Assembly (NCBI GenBank): GCA_002327525.1
Contig: DCWG01000125.1
Coordinates: forward strand, 24,172 to 88,171
DNA from: Gammaproteobacteria bacterium UBA2168
GTDB lineage: Bacteria > Pseudomonadota > Gammaproteobacteria > Pseudomonadales > Azotimanducaceae
Direction: 5' to 3'
Length of the DNA stretch: 64,000 nt
The notes below the pieces were generated by a model, which was not told the DNA's origin, did not search any database, and saw nothing but the letters and a program-made list of their open reading frames with translations. A program made the translations under genes and the position numbers. Below, in pieces: positions 54,079-63,304 of this stretch; position 1 is the first letter of the stretch, and each line of letters starts with the position of its first letter.

Positions 54079-55338
54079 ATGTTCACCGACGCCAACTGTA
54101 TCGTCGACTTCGACCCCGACATCGCCGCCGCCATTACGGAGGAAAACCGCCGCCAGGAAGAACACATCGAACTCATCGCCTCGGAGAACTACACATCTCC
54201 CCTGGTGATGGAAGCGCAGGGCAGCGTGCTGACAAACAAGTACGCGGAAGGCTATCCCCACAAGCGCTACTACGGCGGCTGTGAGTACGTGGATCAGGTG
54301 GAGGTGCTGGCCATCGACCGGGTCAAGGAGCTGTTCGGCGCCGACTACGCCAATGTTCAGCCGCACTCGGGCTCGCAGGCGAACGCGGCCGTCTACCTGG
54401 CATTGCTCGAACCCGGCGACACCATTCTCGGCATGAGCCTCGATGCCGGCGGTCACCTCACGCATGGCGCCGCACCCAACTTCTCCGGCAAGACCTATAA
54501 CGCCGTTCAATACGGCCTCGATGCCGAAACCGGCGAGGTAGATTACGAAGAGGTGGCCCGGCTCGCTGCCGAACACAAGCCCGGGATGATAGTGGCCGGT
54601 TTCTCGGCCTACTCACGTCGGATGGACTGGCAACGTTTTCGCGACATCGCTGACGCCGTGGGTGCCTATCTGATGGTGGACATGGCGCATGTAGCGGGAC
54701 TCATCGCGGCGGATCTGTATCCAAGCCCGGTACAGATTGCCGATGTCACCACCTCCACCACCCACAAGACCCTGCGCGGTCCGCGGGGTGGCGTGATTCT
54801 GGCGCGATCCAACGCCGACATCGAGAAGAAGCTCAACTCGGCGCTGTTCCCGGGGTCACAGGGCGGGCCGCTGATGCACGTGATAGCTGCCAAGGCGGTA
54901 TGCTTCAAAGAAGCTCAAAACGATCAGTTCCGCGCCTACCAGGCGCAAGTGCTCGCGAATGCGCGCACCATGGCGGAGGGATTTCTGGCCCGCGGGTACA
55001 ACGTCGTGTCTGGCGGTACGGACAATCACCTGTTTCTACTTGACCTGATCGACAAGGGCATTACCGGTAAGGCGGCGGATGCAGCCCTTGGGCGCGCCAA
55101 CATCACGGTAAACAAGAACGCCGTACCCAACGATCCGCGATCGCCGTTCGTGACCAGTGGCTTGCGCATCGGCACGCCGGCGGCCACTACGCGCGGATTC
55201 AGGGAGCAGGAGTGCGAGGTGCTGACGGGCTGGATGTGCGACGTGCTGGACGATCTCGACAACGACAACATCATCACTTCCGTGAAGCATAAGGTAGTGG
55301 AGTTGTGTGCGAGATTTCCGGTCTATCGGGCGGCTTGA
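54079..55338 (+). CDS. glyA: Serine hydroxymethyltransferase
   Basis: GlyA converts serine and tetrahydrofolate to glycine and methylene-THF, feeding purine, thymidylate and methionine synthesis. The 419-residue PLP enzyme has the [18 protein letters not shown] start, the PLP loop [10 protein letters not shown], the Schiff-base lysine in [14 protein letters not shown] and [16 protein letters not shown] 54079 follows AAAGGAACCC. A TACAAT at 54014-54019 may be its -10 box. The glyA-nrdR-ribD order is conserved in Gammaproteobacteria. Confidence 0.97.
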   Translation: MFTDANCIVDFDPDIAAAITEENRRQEEHIELIASENYTSPLVMEAQGSVLTNKYAEGYPHKRYYGGCEYVDQVEVLAIDRVKELFGADYANVQPHSGSQANAAVYLALLEPGDTILGMSLDAGGHLTHGAAPNFSGKTYNAVQYGLDAETGEVDYEEVARLAAEHKPGMIVAGFSAYSRRMDWQRFRDIADAVGAYLMVDMAHVAGLIAADLYPSPVQIADVTTSTTHKTLRGPRGGVILARSNADIEKKLNSALFPGSQGGPLMHVIAAKAVCFKEAQNDQFRAYQAQVLANARTMAEGFLARGYNVVSGGTDNHLFLLDLIDKGITGKAADAALGRANITVNKNAVPNDPRSPFVTSGLRIGTPAATTRGFREQECEVLTGWMCDVLDDLDNDNIITSVKHKVVELCARFPVYRAA

Positions 55339-55431
55339 GTTTTTTTCGGGTTCTGCCGGCAGCATTCGGTAGCCAGCCACGGCTGCCAGTTTGGGGTAAC
55401 CTAAAGCCTCCCTGACAACAGGAACCCATCC

Positions 55432-55890
55432 GTGCATTGCCCATTCTGCGCTGCGGACGACACCAAGGTCATCGACTCGCGCCTGGTAGCCGAAGGCGAC
55501 TCGGTGCGCCGGCGCCGCGAGTGTCAGACCTGCGGTGAGCGCTTCACCACGTTCGAGACTGCCGAACTGGTGATGCCGCGCATCGTGAAGCGCGACGGTA
55601 AACGCGAGCCATTCAACGAAGAAAAGCTGAAAAAGGGGCTGGAGAAGGCGCTGGAGAAACGTCCGGTGAGTGTGGAAGAGCAGGAAGCTGCGCTCAATCG
55701 CATCATGCACAGGCTGCGCTCGACCGGAGAACGCGAACTGCCCTCCGGCCGCGTGGGTGAAGAGGTGATGAACGAACTGCGTCAGATCGATGGGGTGGCG
55801 TACGTGCGCTTCGCCTCTGTTTACCGGGATTTTCAGGACGTTTCCGAGTTTCAGGCGGAAATTCAGAAACTCACCACTGAAGACGGCTGA
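55432..55890 (+). CDS. nrdR: Transcriptional regulator NrdR
   Basis: NrdR is a zinc-ribbon/ATP-cone repressor of ribonucleotide reductase genes. The 152-residue protein has the zinc site [16 protein letters not shown] ... [16 protein letters not shown] and the ATP-cone ([19 protein letters not shown]). GTG 55432 sets the usual N-terminus. Its stop overlaps the ribD ATG. No NrdR box was recognised in the 93-bp upstream gap; its targets lie elsewhere. Confidence 0.97.
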   Translation: MHCPFCAADDTKVIDSRLVAEGDSVRRRRECQTCGERFTTFETAELVMPRIVKRDGKREPFNEEKLKKGLEKALEKRPVSVEEQEAALNRIMHRLRSTGERELPSGRVGEEVMNELRQIDGVAYVRFASVYRDFQDVSEFQAEIQKLTTEDG

Positions 55891-56999
55891 TGGTGTCGCG
55901 AGACAGCCACGTCAGCGAGAGCGACAGATTATTTCTACTCGCCGCCACCGAGCTCGCGGAACGCGGCCGTTACACCACCTCCCCCAACCCCTGTGTCGGT
56001 TGCCTGATCATGCGCGAGGGCCACGTCATTGGCCGTGGCTGGCATCAATGGGCGGGGCAGGGCCACGCGGAAGCCAATGCAATAAAGGATGCCGGGGGTG
56101 ATGTACGGGGTGCGACGGTCTACGTCAGTCTCGAACCCTGCTCTTTTGAGGGCCGCACGCCGAGCTGCGCCCAAACGCTCATCGACCAGGGTGTTGCGCG
56201 GGTGGTGGTCGCCATGATCGACCCGCACCCGAAAAACAGCGGCCGGGGCATAGAGGTGCTGCGTGAGGCGGGCATACGGGTGGAGGTGCTGGAACTGCCA
56301 GAAGCACTCGCACTCAATCCTGGTCTCGCCGCCAGACGCCGACGCGCCAAGCCCTGGGTGCGCGTGAAGGTGGGGGCATCCCTCGACGGGCGCACGGCCA
56401 TGGCCTCGGGTGAGAGCCAGTGGATTACCGGCCGAGATGCGCGGGAAGACGTGCAGCATTGGCGTGCGAGAAGCTGTGCGGTGGTGACCGGCGTCGGAAC
56501 CATCCTCGCCGACAACCCGCGCCTCAGCGTGCGAGGTGGGCGGTTTGCTGCACGACGCCGCATTCGCCAGCCGCTTCGCGTGGTGCTGGACAGCCGCCTG
56601 CGCACACCAGCAGATGCGGCGCTGTTCGATGAACCGGGAGATGTGCTGCTGGTTCACACCGGCGAGGCGGCGGAGCATCCGCGCGCCGAGACCATTTCCT
56701 GTGGTGAGGGTAGGGTGGATCTGCACGCGCTGCTGGAAGTACTGCTCCAGCGCGATTGCGGAGAATTAATGGTGGAGGCGGGTTCCACGCTCACGGGCGC
56801 GTTCCTTGAGAGTGGCCTGTGGGATGAACTGATCCTGTTTGTGGCACCCAGATTGCTCGGTGGCAGCGCACGCGCCATGGCGGATATCGATTTCGAGCGG
56901 CTTGGAGAGACAATCGGTGGCACCATTGCGGACGTGCAAGCCATCGGTGAGGATCTACGTATCATCATCACTGCGTCCAACGAAAGAAATGACACATGA
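55890..56999 (+). CDS. ribD: Bifunctional riboflavin deaminase/reductase RibD
   Basis: RibD performs the second and third steps of riboflavin synthesis. The 369-residue protein has the deaminase zinc site (GHAEANAIKDAGG and LEPCSFEGRTPSC) and the reductase domain (VRVKVGASLDGRTAMASGESQWITG, VTGVGTILADNPRL). ATG 55890 overlaps the nrdR stop. The genes that usually follow, ribE, ribBA and ribH, are absent; nusB overlaps the ribD stop directly (ATGA). Confidence 0.97.
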   Translation: MVSRDSHVSESDRLFLLAATELAERGRYTTSPNPCVGCLIMREGHVIGRGWHQWAGQGHAEANAIKDAGGDVRGATVYVSLEPCSFEGRTPSCAQTLIDQGVARVVVAMIDPHPKNSGRGIEVLREAGIRVEVLELPEALALNPGLAARRRRAKPWVRVKVGASLDGRTAMASGESQWITGRDAREDVQHWRARSCAVVTGVGTILADNPRLSVRGGRFAARRRIRQPLRVVLDSRLRTPADAALFDEPGDVLLVHTGEAAEHPRAETISCGEGRVDLHALLEVLLQRDCGELMVEAGSTLTGAFLESGLWDELILFVAPRLLGGSARAMADIDFERLGETIGGTIADVQAIGEDLRIIITASNERNDT

Positions 57000-57436
57000 G
57001 CGGTAAGGTCAATCCCTACGCACGACGCCAGGCGCGCCGCGCCGCGCTGCAAGCGATTTATCAGTGGCAGATGACGCAAGCCGACCGGCCGCAGCTGATC
57101 CGTGAGTTCGAGGAGAGCGGGTCTCTTGACAAGGCGGATCGCGAGTTTTTTTGTGAGGCATTGAGCAAAGTGTTACACGATACGGCCGCACTCGACAGCG
57201 CATTTGTGGGATACCTCGACCGTGAACTCAAGAGCCTGGATCAGGTCGAACTCGCCGTTCTGCGTCTCGGCGCACACGAACTGCTGAACCGCATCGACGT
57301 ACCGTTTCGCGTGGTGATAGACGAGTACGTGGAGCTGGCAAAGCGTTTCGGCGCTGAGGAGAGCCACAAGTACATCAACGGTGTGCTGGACAAGGTGGCG
57401 GCGGACACGCGCACCGCGGAGGTGTTGGCGCGATGA
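56996..57436 (+). CDS. nusB: Transcription antitermination factor NusB
   Basis: NusB with NusE binds boxA RNA in rRNA operons and prevents early termination. The 146-residue all-helical protein has RRQARRAALQAIYQWQ, ELKSLDQVELAVLRLGAHEL and AKRFGAEESHKYINGVLDK, the last being the family signature. Start and stop both overlap neighbours (ATGA with ribD and with thiL), which shows tight coupling. Confidence 0.96.
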   Translation: MSGKVNPYARRQARRAALQAIYQWQMTQADRPQLIREFEESGSLDKADREFFCEALSKVLHDTAALDSAFVGYLDRELKSLDQVELAVLRLGAHELLNRIDVPFRVVIDEYVELAKRFGAEESHKYINGVLDKVAADTRTAEVLAR

Positions 57437-58332
57437 ACGAATTCGAGTTGATCGACCGCATCGTTACCACCCTTGGTGACAGCACGGCCGCCCCCTGGGT
57501 GACCCTCGGCCCAGGCGACGACGCAGCGATAGTGGCCACGCCGAAAGGCTGTGACACCGTGAGTTCCATCGACACACTGGTGGAGGGTGTGCACTTTCCG
57601 CACGACGTCCCAGCGGAGCTGATCGCCTATCGGGCGATGATGGTCAGTCTGTCGGATATCGCCGCCATGGCCGCACGGCCCGGCTATGTGCTGGTGGCGG
57701 CCAATTTGCCGGAGCACGTGGATGGGTCGTGGGTGGAAGCTTTTGCACGGGGTGTGCGCGCCGCATCCGAACGCTACACCGCCCCGGTGGTGGGCGGAAA
57801 CCTGGCGCGCGGACGGCTCAGCATCAGCGTCAGCTCCCACGGCTTCGTGGACCACGGTGGGGCCCTGACGCGTGCGGGGGCACGGCCGGGTGATTTTGTG
57901 TGCGTAACGGGTCCGGTGGGTGCCGCCGCCGCCGCGCTCGTCGGTGGCGCTGTGAATTCCGCCACCTCGCTCGACGAACTGGATGATGCCTGCCGCGCTT
58001 ATTACGCGCCGGAGCTACGCTTCGATCTGGCCGAGGAGCTGGGCGCGCACGCATCCGCCGCCATCGATGTGTCGGATGGTTTGTTGCAGGATCTTTCGCA
58101 CATATGCAGTGCCAGCGGTGTTGGCGCATCGCTGGTAGCGGAACGGATCCCTGGTGCGTCGGGCGCGACGCTGGACCAGGCACTTGGCGGGGGCGACGAC
58201 TACGTGTTGTGTTTCACGACATCCTCGAAAGAGTTCGCGCAGCAGCACATTGTGATCGGTGAGGTGACAGAGAAACCTGCGCTTGTTCTCGACGGCGAAC
58301 TGGTCGCGCGGCGCGGATTCAGCCACTTCTAG
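57433..58332 (+). CDS. thiL: Thiamine-monophosphate kinase ThiL
   Basis: ThiL phosphorylates thiamine monophosphate to the active diphosphate. The 299-residue protein has LGPGDDAAIV and the metal/phosphate segments SIDTLVEGVHF and MVSLSDIAAMAARP, then VGGNLARG and AAIDVSDGLLQDLSHIC. ATG overlaps the nusB stop; the pgpA start overlaps its own stop by one base. The nusB-thiL-pgpA order is ancestral in Gammaproteobacteria. Confidence 0.96.
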   Translation: MNEFELIDRIVTTLGDSTAAPWVTLGPGDDAAIVATPKGCDTVSSIDTLVEGVHFPHDVPAELIAYRAMMVSLSDIAAMAARPGYVLVAANLPEHVDGSWVEAFARGVRAASERYTAPVVGGNLARGRLSISVSSHGFVDHGGALTRAGARPGDFVCVTGPVGAAAAALVGGAVNSATSLDELDDACRAYYAPELRFDLAEELGAHASAAIDVSDGLLQDLSHICSASGVGASLVAERIPGASGATLDQALGGGDDYVLCFTTSSKEFAQQHIVIGEVTEKPALVLDGELVARRGFSHF

Positions 58333-58799
58333 TGAGCCGTCTGCCAAGAACCTTTGCGGACCCCTGGCTGTTGGTTGCCACCGGTTTTGGCAGCGGCTTT
58401 CTGCCGAAGGCGCCTGGTACCTGGGGATCGCTGGTCGCGGTGGCGCTATGGTGGTTGATACCAGCCGACCCGGTTGTGCAGACAGTCGCGGTTGTCATCG
58501 CTTTTTTCACCGGCTGGCGCGTGACTCACGAGGTCTGCAGACGTTTCGAGGTAGGCGATGCCGGTGAGATCGTGATTGATGAGATCGTCGGTATGTGGAT
58601 CGTGCTGTTGGTAGTACCTCGCACACTCTTGTGGACGCTGGCCGCCTTTGCGGCATTCCGGTTTTTCGACATTCTGAAGCCGCCTCCCATTCGCTGGGTG
58701 GAAAGAAGTATTCCCGGCGCGCTGGGGGTGATGGCGGACGATATCGTGGCTGGGGTACTTTCTGCGGGTGTGCTCGCGATCACAGTTTGGCTGCTGTAA
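58332..58799 (+). CDS. pgpA: Phosphatidylglycerophosphatase A
   Basis: PgpA removes the phosphate from phosphatidylglycerophosphate to give phosphatidylglycerol. The 155-residue membrane protein has the family segments ATGFGSGFLPKAPGTWGS, GEIVIDEIVGMW and FRFFDILKPPPIRW, with three to four helices. GTG 58332 shares its first base with the thiL stop. It is the last gene of the nrdR-pgpA run. Confidence 0.95.
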   Translation: MSRLPRTFADPWLLVATGFGSGFLPKAPGTWGSLVAVALWWLIPADPVVQTVAVVIAFFTGWRVTHEVCRRFEVGDAGEIVIDEIVGMWIVLLVVPRTLLWTLAAFAAFRFFDILKPPPIRWVERSIPGALGVMADDIVAGVLSAGVLAITVWLL

Positions 58800-58868
58800 T
58801 ACTCGAGTTTGGGCTGATCGCGCTACACTCCGACTTTGTTCCAAGCCATTGGGTTGACGGACAGCCTC

Positions 58869-59507
58869 ATGAAATCACTGTTGCTAGCGCTTGCCCTGAC
58901 TCTGGTTGTACCTGCGTCCCATGCAGCGGCCCCCATGGAGGTGGTCGGACTGTTCCGCGACATGGCCGTGATACGTATGAACGGCAGCGAGTCGCTGGTT
59001 AAGGTGGGCCAGACCTCCAGGGATGGCGTGCAACTGCTGAGTGCGGATGCGAGCAGGGCGGTGTTTACCTATCAGGGCCGGCAATACGAAGTGGGCCTCA
59101 CCAATCGCGTCAGCTCCACCTTCAAGAAGGTGGAAAAGCCCCGCATCTCCATTAATTCCGACGGACTCGGCCAGTACCGCATCCGTGGCGCGATCAACGG
59201 ACGTTTCACCAACTTTCTGGTGGACACCGGCGCCTCGGTGGTGGCCATGAGCAGCAACGATGCGCGTGCTGCCGGTATCGAGTACGAATCCGGCCGTGCG
59301 GGCAAGGTGCAGACCGCACAGGGCGTGACCGACTCCTACTTCGTGACCCTCGGCAGTGTCACGATCGGCAGCATCACAGCGAATAATGTCGATGCGGCGA
59401 TCATCGACGGCGAATTTCCGGAGGACGTACTGCTCGGCATGTCGTTTCTGAGTCAGGTACAGATGGAAGAAGCCGGCGGTGTTCTGACACTCACCGCAAG
59501 GAACTGA
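58869..59507 (+). CDS. Retropepsin-like aspartic protease, exported
   Basis: The 212-residue protein has a signal peptide (MKSLLLALALTLVVPASHA) and a C-terminal retropepsin-like fold: the catalytic motif FLVDTGASVVAMS (near residue 121), a flap region and VLLGMSFLSQVQMEE. Its family (TIGR02281-type clan AA proteases) is widespread in Proteobacteria with unknown substrate. The N-terminal region (VGLFRDMAVIRMNGSESLV) is an SH3-like segment. ATG 58869 is chosen for the signal peptide. It faces ispA convergently with no gap. Confidence 0.85.
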   Translation: MKSLLLALALTLVVPASHAAAPMEVVGLFRDMAVIRMNGSESLVKVGQTSRDGVQLLSADASRAVFTYQGRQYEVGLTNRVSSTFKKVEKPRISINSDGLGQYRIRGAINGRFTNFLVDTGASVVAMSSNDARAAGIEYESGRAGKVQTAQGVTDSYFVTLGSVTIGSITANNVDAAIIDGEFPEDVLLGMSFLSQVQMEEAGGVLTLTARN

Positions 59508-60383
59508 TCAGAACGTCCGGCGCACGGCCATCACGGCGATCTGCGCGAGCTGTGAATGCTCGAGCCCAATGGATTTGAGCATGTCCAGCGCTTCGTCGAG
59601 CAAAGCTCCCGCGAAAGAAGTTGCCTCGTTGATCCCCATCAGCGCGACAAACGTGCTCTTGTCCGCCTCGATATCGGAGTTGGCGGGCTTGCCCAGCTCC
59701 TTGCTGCTGCGGGTGACATCCAGCACATCATCGACGACCTGAAAGGCGAGCCCGAGCTTGCCGGCGAACCGGTCAAGCAGTGTGAGCTCTCCATCGTCGG
59801 CGCCCGCGATCAACCCTCCGCCCTGGATGGCCACACGAATGAGCGCGCCCGTCTTGGCGGCATGCAGCGCCTGTAGATCGTTAAGATCGAGGTTTCCACC
59901 CTCCGCCATCAGATCGAAGTGTTGACCGCCCACCATTCCGCCCCAGCCCGCGGCGGCGGCGAGAAGCTGCACCAGCCTCACGCGCGTCTCGGCAGTGAGT
60001 CCCGGTGCACCGGCGAGCACTTCGAAGGCGGTGGTGAGCAGGGCGTCTCCCGTCAGCACGGCGGTTGCCTCGCCATAGGCTTTGTGGCAGCTCGGATGAC
60101 CGTGGCGCAGATCGTCGTCATCCATGCATGGCAGGTCGTCGTGCACCAGTGAGTAGGCGTGGACGAACTCCAACGCACAGGCTGGCGTCAGGGCACTGCG
60201 CAGCGTGCCGCCCAGGGCGGTGCAGGTAGCACAGAGCATCATCGGCCGCAGGCGTTTGCCGCCACCCAGTGCGGCGTAGCGCATGGCGTCGGTAAGCGGG
60301 CGGGCAATCGGTGAGTCGGCGGGCAGGTGCTGATCGAGGGCAGTCTCGATGGTTTCTTTCAGCTCGGTGAGTTCGGCGTTCAT
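59508..60383 (-). CDS. ispA: Farnesyl diphosphate synthase
   Basis: IspA condenses isopentenyl and dimethylallyl diphosphates to geranyl and farnesyl diphosphate. The 291-residue protein has both aspartate-rich motifs (DDLPCMDDDD and DDVLDVT), GGKRLRPM and the family GEATAVLTGDALLT. ATG 60383 is preferred over an in-frame TTG at 60407. It follows xseB after 30 bases. dxs, which usually comes next, is absent here; the convergent protease gene lies there instead. Confidence 0.95.
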   Translation of the reverse strand: MNAELTELKETIETALDQHLPADSPIARPLTDAMRYAALGGGKRLRPMMLCATCTALGGTLRSALTPACALEFVHAYSLVHDDLPCMDDDDLRHGHPSCHKAYGEATAVLTGDALLTTAFEVLAGAPGLTAETRVRLVQLLAAAAGWGGMVGGQHFDLMAEGGNLDLNDLQALHAAKTGALIRVAIQGGGLIAGADDGELTLLDRFAGKLGLAFQVVDDVLDVTRSSKELGKPANSDIEADKSTFVALMGINEATSFAGALLDEALDMLKSIGLEHSQLAQIAVMAVRRTF

Positions 60384-60413
60384 GGTAGCAGCGCCCGGTT
60401 CAGGCAACCGGCG

Positions 60414-60659
60414 CTATTCGAGGTCGTCAACGTCCAGATCTTCGAGTTCGCCAGCCTCGGTCAGGGTCTGAACTTTGAGTTCCGCGTTCTTCAGCGCGTC
60501 CTGGCATGCGCGGGTGAGTTTGATGCCGCGTTCAAAAGCCTTCAGTGAATCTTCGAGGCCGAGTTCTCCGGACTCCATGCGCTGCACCAGCGTTTCCAGT
60601 TCTTCGAGCGTTTCTTCGAAGCTGAGCTCGTCGTCGGGTTTTGCTTGCGTTTTCGCCAT
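60414..60659 (-). CDS. xseB: Exodeoxyribonuclease VII small subunit
   Basis: XseB binds the large subunit XseA to make the single-strand-specific exonuclease VII. The 81-residue protein has LSFEETLEELETLVQRMESGELGLEDSLKAFERG (shown in two parts: LSFEETLEELETLVQ and LGLEDSLKAFERG), the whole family core. ATG 60659 sets a normal start. The xseB-ispA pair is conserved. xseA is not in the window. Confidence 0.96.
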   Translation of the reverse strand: MAKTQAKPDDELSFEETLEELETLVQRMESGELGLEDSLKAFERGIKLTRACQDALKNAELKVQTLTEAGELEDLDVDDLE

Positions 60660-60664
60660 AGCGC

Positions 60665-60913
60665 TCAGCCGGTCTTCTTGAGCGAGGCGCCCTTTTCCGG
60701 GAGCTGCCAGGCGCCTGTGTCTTCGTTGCAGCAGATGAGACCCTGCGCTTCGAGTGTGCTGAGTTCGCCGCGCACTTCCCAGCTGCCGAGCGGCTGGCCG
60801 CGATCCCGCAGTACGCTCGCGATGTCGCCCGGTCTGACGGCCGTGCGGCCGCCACTCACGAGCCTGCGGAAGATGGCGTAGATCATTTCTGTGCGTTTAC
60901 GCTCAATGGACAA
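60665..60913 (-). CDS. Small winged-helix-like protein upstream of xseB
   Basis: The 82-residue protein reads RTEMIYAIFRRLVSGG, VRPGDIASVLRDRGQP and SWEVRGELSTLEAQGLI, which look like a winged-helix DNA-binding fold with a recognition helix and wing (LICCNEDTGAWQLPE). TTG 60913 is chosen because GAGGA lies seven bases upstream; the longer frame to 60988 would overlap the Sel1-repeat gene. It ends six bases before xseB, so it is likely co-transcribed with it. I know similar small proteins of unknown role at this place in Gammaproteobacteria. Confidence 0.65.
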   Translation of the reverse strand: MSIERKRTEMIYAIFRRLVSGGRTAVRPGDIASVLRDRGQPLGSWEVRGELSTLEAQGLICCNEDTGAWQLPEKGASLKKTG

Positions 60914-60975
60914 AGCTGTTCCTCGTTGCTGTCTGCGGCGGACCTCACGGCCGCGAGACTTTGTACCAGATGCGA

Positions 60976-62325
60976 CTATTCGCGCCAAGGACGGGCTGCC
61001 TGATATGCGGCAAGATGCTTGCTGAGTTCCTCCAGCGCCCGCGCATCCTCCGCGCTCAGCAGAGCGATGGCCTCCAGCTGCACTGATATAGCCGCCTCGA
61101 AATCGCCGAGTTCTGCATGTGCGGCAGCGAGCGTATCGAGGTAAGCGGCCGAGCGCTGGGCCCGCACGGCTTCGCGCGCGTGCTCGAGGGCCAGTTCACC
61201 GTCGCGTACACCGGCTTCGCGCGAGGTGGCGAGCAACCAGGCGAAGTCGTTCTGCCACTGGGGTAGACCCTGTTGCGCCAGCCCCGACAGCAGCCCGGCG
61301 GCCTGTTCTGTCGCTTGTGTGTTTGCCTCGCCGAGCAGCAGATATGCGAGCCGCTGCTGAGCCTCGTGCGAGCCCGCATCGGCCCCACGCTGGTACCACG
61401 AGCGCGCCTCGTCCAAATCCGCTTGAATACCCGCGCCCGTTTGATGCAGGTACCCGATCCACGCATAACTGTCCGTTTCACCGGCTTCGGCCGCGCGCGT
61501 GAACCACTCATGGGCTCGACCGGCGTCCGCCTGCACACCGGCTCCCAGGAGATAGGCATGTCCCAACGTGAGCATGGCGGAAGCGAGGCCCTCCGCCGCC
61601 GCCTGTGCAAACAGTGTGGCCGCGGTCTGCGCATCGGGCTCACCAAATTCGCCTTTTGTGTGCATGTACCCCAGCACGGCCAGCGCGCGCGCATCTCCGG
61701 CCGTGTGCGCACGCTCGTACCAGTGCCGTGCCTGCTCGGGGTCAGGTGGGTCGGCGTGGGGGAGGCGAAAACTGGATGCGAGCAGATGCATGCAATCCGT
61801 GTGTCCGGCTTCCGCCCCTGACGTGAGCCAGGTCCGCGCTGCCTCCAGATCGGTTTCGATCTCCTCCCCATGCAGAAATGCAAACCCCAGGAAATACATG
61901 GCGTTGACGTTGCCAAGCTCGGCGGAGCGCTCAAGTAGCGGCATAGCGAGATCCGCATCGCGCGGTACACCCTGCCCGCGCAGATACTGCCCCCCAAGCG
62001 ACAGCAGCGCCATGGGATTGTCCGGATTGAACTCGAGCGCGCGTGCGTAATCGAGCCCGGCCGAGACGTACAGTTCTTGAGCATAGAAGGTGTAGCCGCG
62101 CAGATAGTAAGCGCGCGAGCGCTCCGTTGGATGCAGACGAAAGTCGATGAGCGCGGGGTTGAGGTAGCTGCGCGCCAGCGCGTACTCCCGCGCCTCGATC
62201 AGCTGCACCGATTTGGCGATGTGGGCCCTCGAATCGAGCGCCGAAGCGCCGCTCGCAAAGACGCACAGTACGACGCAGATAACGGCACCGGTCGTGCGGG
62301 TTGAAAGTGTGGCAACTGAACCCAT
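60976..62325 (-). CDS. Sel1-like/TPR repeat protein, exported
   Basis: The 449-residue protein has a signal peptide (GAVICVVLCVFASGASALD), TPR-like helices (YYLRGYTFYAQELYVSAGLDYARALEFNPDN, in parts YYLRGYTFYAQEL and DYARALEFNPDN) and then several Sel1 repeats (MPLLERSAELGNVNAMYFLG, ARTWLTSGAEAGHTDCMHLL, ATLFAQAAAEGLASAMLTLG). Such solenoids bind other proteins; in the periplasm they often act in envelope processes. ATG 62325 gives the signal peptide. It is divergent from ssrA and upstream of the xseB group on the same strand. Confidence 0.85.
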   Translation of the reverse strand: MGSVATLSTRTTGAVICVVLCVFASGASALDSRAHIAKSVQLIEAREYALARSYLNPALIDFRLHPTERSRAYYLRGYTFYAQELYVSAGLDYARALEFNPDNPMALLSLGGQYLRGQGVPRDADLAMPLLERSAELGNVNAMYFLGFAFLHGEEIETDLEAARTWLTSGAEAGHTDCMHLLASSFRLPHADPPDPEQARHWYERAHTAGDARALAVLGYMHTKGEFGEPDAQTAATLFAQAAAEGLASAMLTLGHAYLLGAGVQADAGRAHEWFTRAAEAGETDSYAWIGYLHQTGAGIQADLDEARSWYQRGADAGSHEAQQRLAYLLLGEANTQATEQAAGLLSGLAQQGLPQWQNDFAWLLATSREAGVRDGELALEHAREAVRAQRSAAYLDTLAAAHAELGDFEAAISVQLEAIALLSAEDARALEELSKHLAAYQAARPWRE

Positions 62326-62462
62326 TATTCGAGTGTACCGCTATTGAGGCGGTACGTGAGGTATGACAAACGGGGCGTGACGGGCCATGGTAGAATTCCA
62401 GGTCCATTTCACGCAATAGGTGATTCGCAAGGAGACAATCTTCTCGCGCGCCTGACATCCCT

Positions 62463-62819
62463 GGGGGCGACTTGGCTTCGACGGGGGTATCAAAGCACGC
62501 GGTGCATGCCGAGAGGGTAGTGACTCTCGTTAAACAATCGCTGTAACTTTTATAGTTGCCAACGACGAAAACTACGCACTAGCGGCCTAAAAAAACCGCT
62601 TACGTCGATGATCCGCGCCTGCGAGGTGAAATCGACGGCAAAGTTCGCAGGATCGCGTGGACGTCTCGCTCGGGGCTGAAGCGTTAAACTCAATCGAGCT
62701 CGCTGACAACGCCCTGACCGTCGGGCCGTTTGAAGCCAAATCAATAGACGGACTCTAAGCATGTAGAGCCAACTGCCGAGAGCCACCGGACGCGGGTTCA
62801 ACTCCCGCCGCCTCCACCA
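62463..62819 (+). ncRNA. ssrA: Transfer-messenger RNA (tmRNA)
   Basis: tmRNA rescues ribosomes stalled on non-stop messages and tags the peptide for proteolysis. The 357-base gene starts GGGGGCGACTTGGCTTCGACG and ends with GGGTTCAACTCCCGCCGCCTCCACCA-type tRNA features (T-arm GGTTCAACTCC and encoded CCA). The 5' GGGGGCG pairs with CGCCTCC. The tag frame (62558-62590) reads GCC AAC GAC GAA AAC TAC and on to TAA: ANDENYALAA, the common gammaproteobacterial tag. SmpB is not in the window. RNase R, which works with tmRNA, is. Confidence 0.97.
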
Positions 62820-63304
62820 ATAGCGCTTCCGGGCGGGTCCATAGAGATCCGCGATCTTCCAGAAAATCAATGAATATACTGTCTTTGGGGTCCGACCGGA
62901 TCCCAAAACATCCTTTGACATCCGGCGTTGAAGGAGGGTGGGATTGGGGGCAAGTATCCAAACGTAAAATTAGCTGCCCCCAGGCGCCACTTACAGCGAC
63001 CTCGGTACGGATGGGAAGTATTAACACGCTTTTCGTATCGGATTGAAACTACATGTTCACTGAACCCAGGCGCTTTAGGCGGGGCAATATTGGGGGCATT
63101 ATTCGGCTACACGGTACGGTGATCGGTAGGGACTTCAATTCTGATTTTCTGGAGTTGAAATTGGGTGATAATGCTGTGGTCGCAGGTGGCTCTGATTCGC
63201 CATTCTGCTTTCGCCTGAGCGTCGCCTAGCATTCCCGGGATCGTGCCGGGCTGAGTGGACAGCCAGGCTGGGTGATCAGGCTAAGAATCCAAAGGATTGC
63301 GCAA
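62820..63304. other. Gap between ssrA and the aldehyde dehydrogenase gene
   Basis: No convincing gene or RNA is seen in these 485 bases. A forward 64-codon frame (62928-63122) has a glycine-rich end but no family match. Short palindromes occur (for example AATCCAAAGGATT near 63288). tmRNA 3' ends are common integration sites, so this could be the edge of an island, but only one copy of the tmRNA end is in view. Confidence 0.55.

Noticed and set aside
62391-62396. TAGAAT as the ssrA -10 box
   Set aside because: No -35-like hexamer at 16-18 bases upstream; spacing to the nearest candidate is 22.
62550-62921. Reverse-strand 123-codon frame with WWRRRELNPRP
   Set aside because: It is the antisense of the tmRNA 3' end; this residue pattern arises from such RNA genes and is not a protein.
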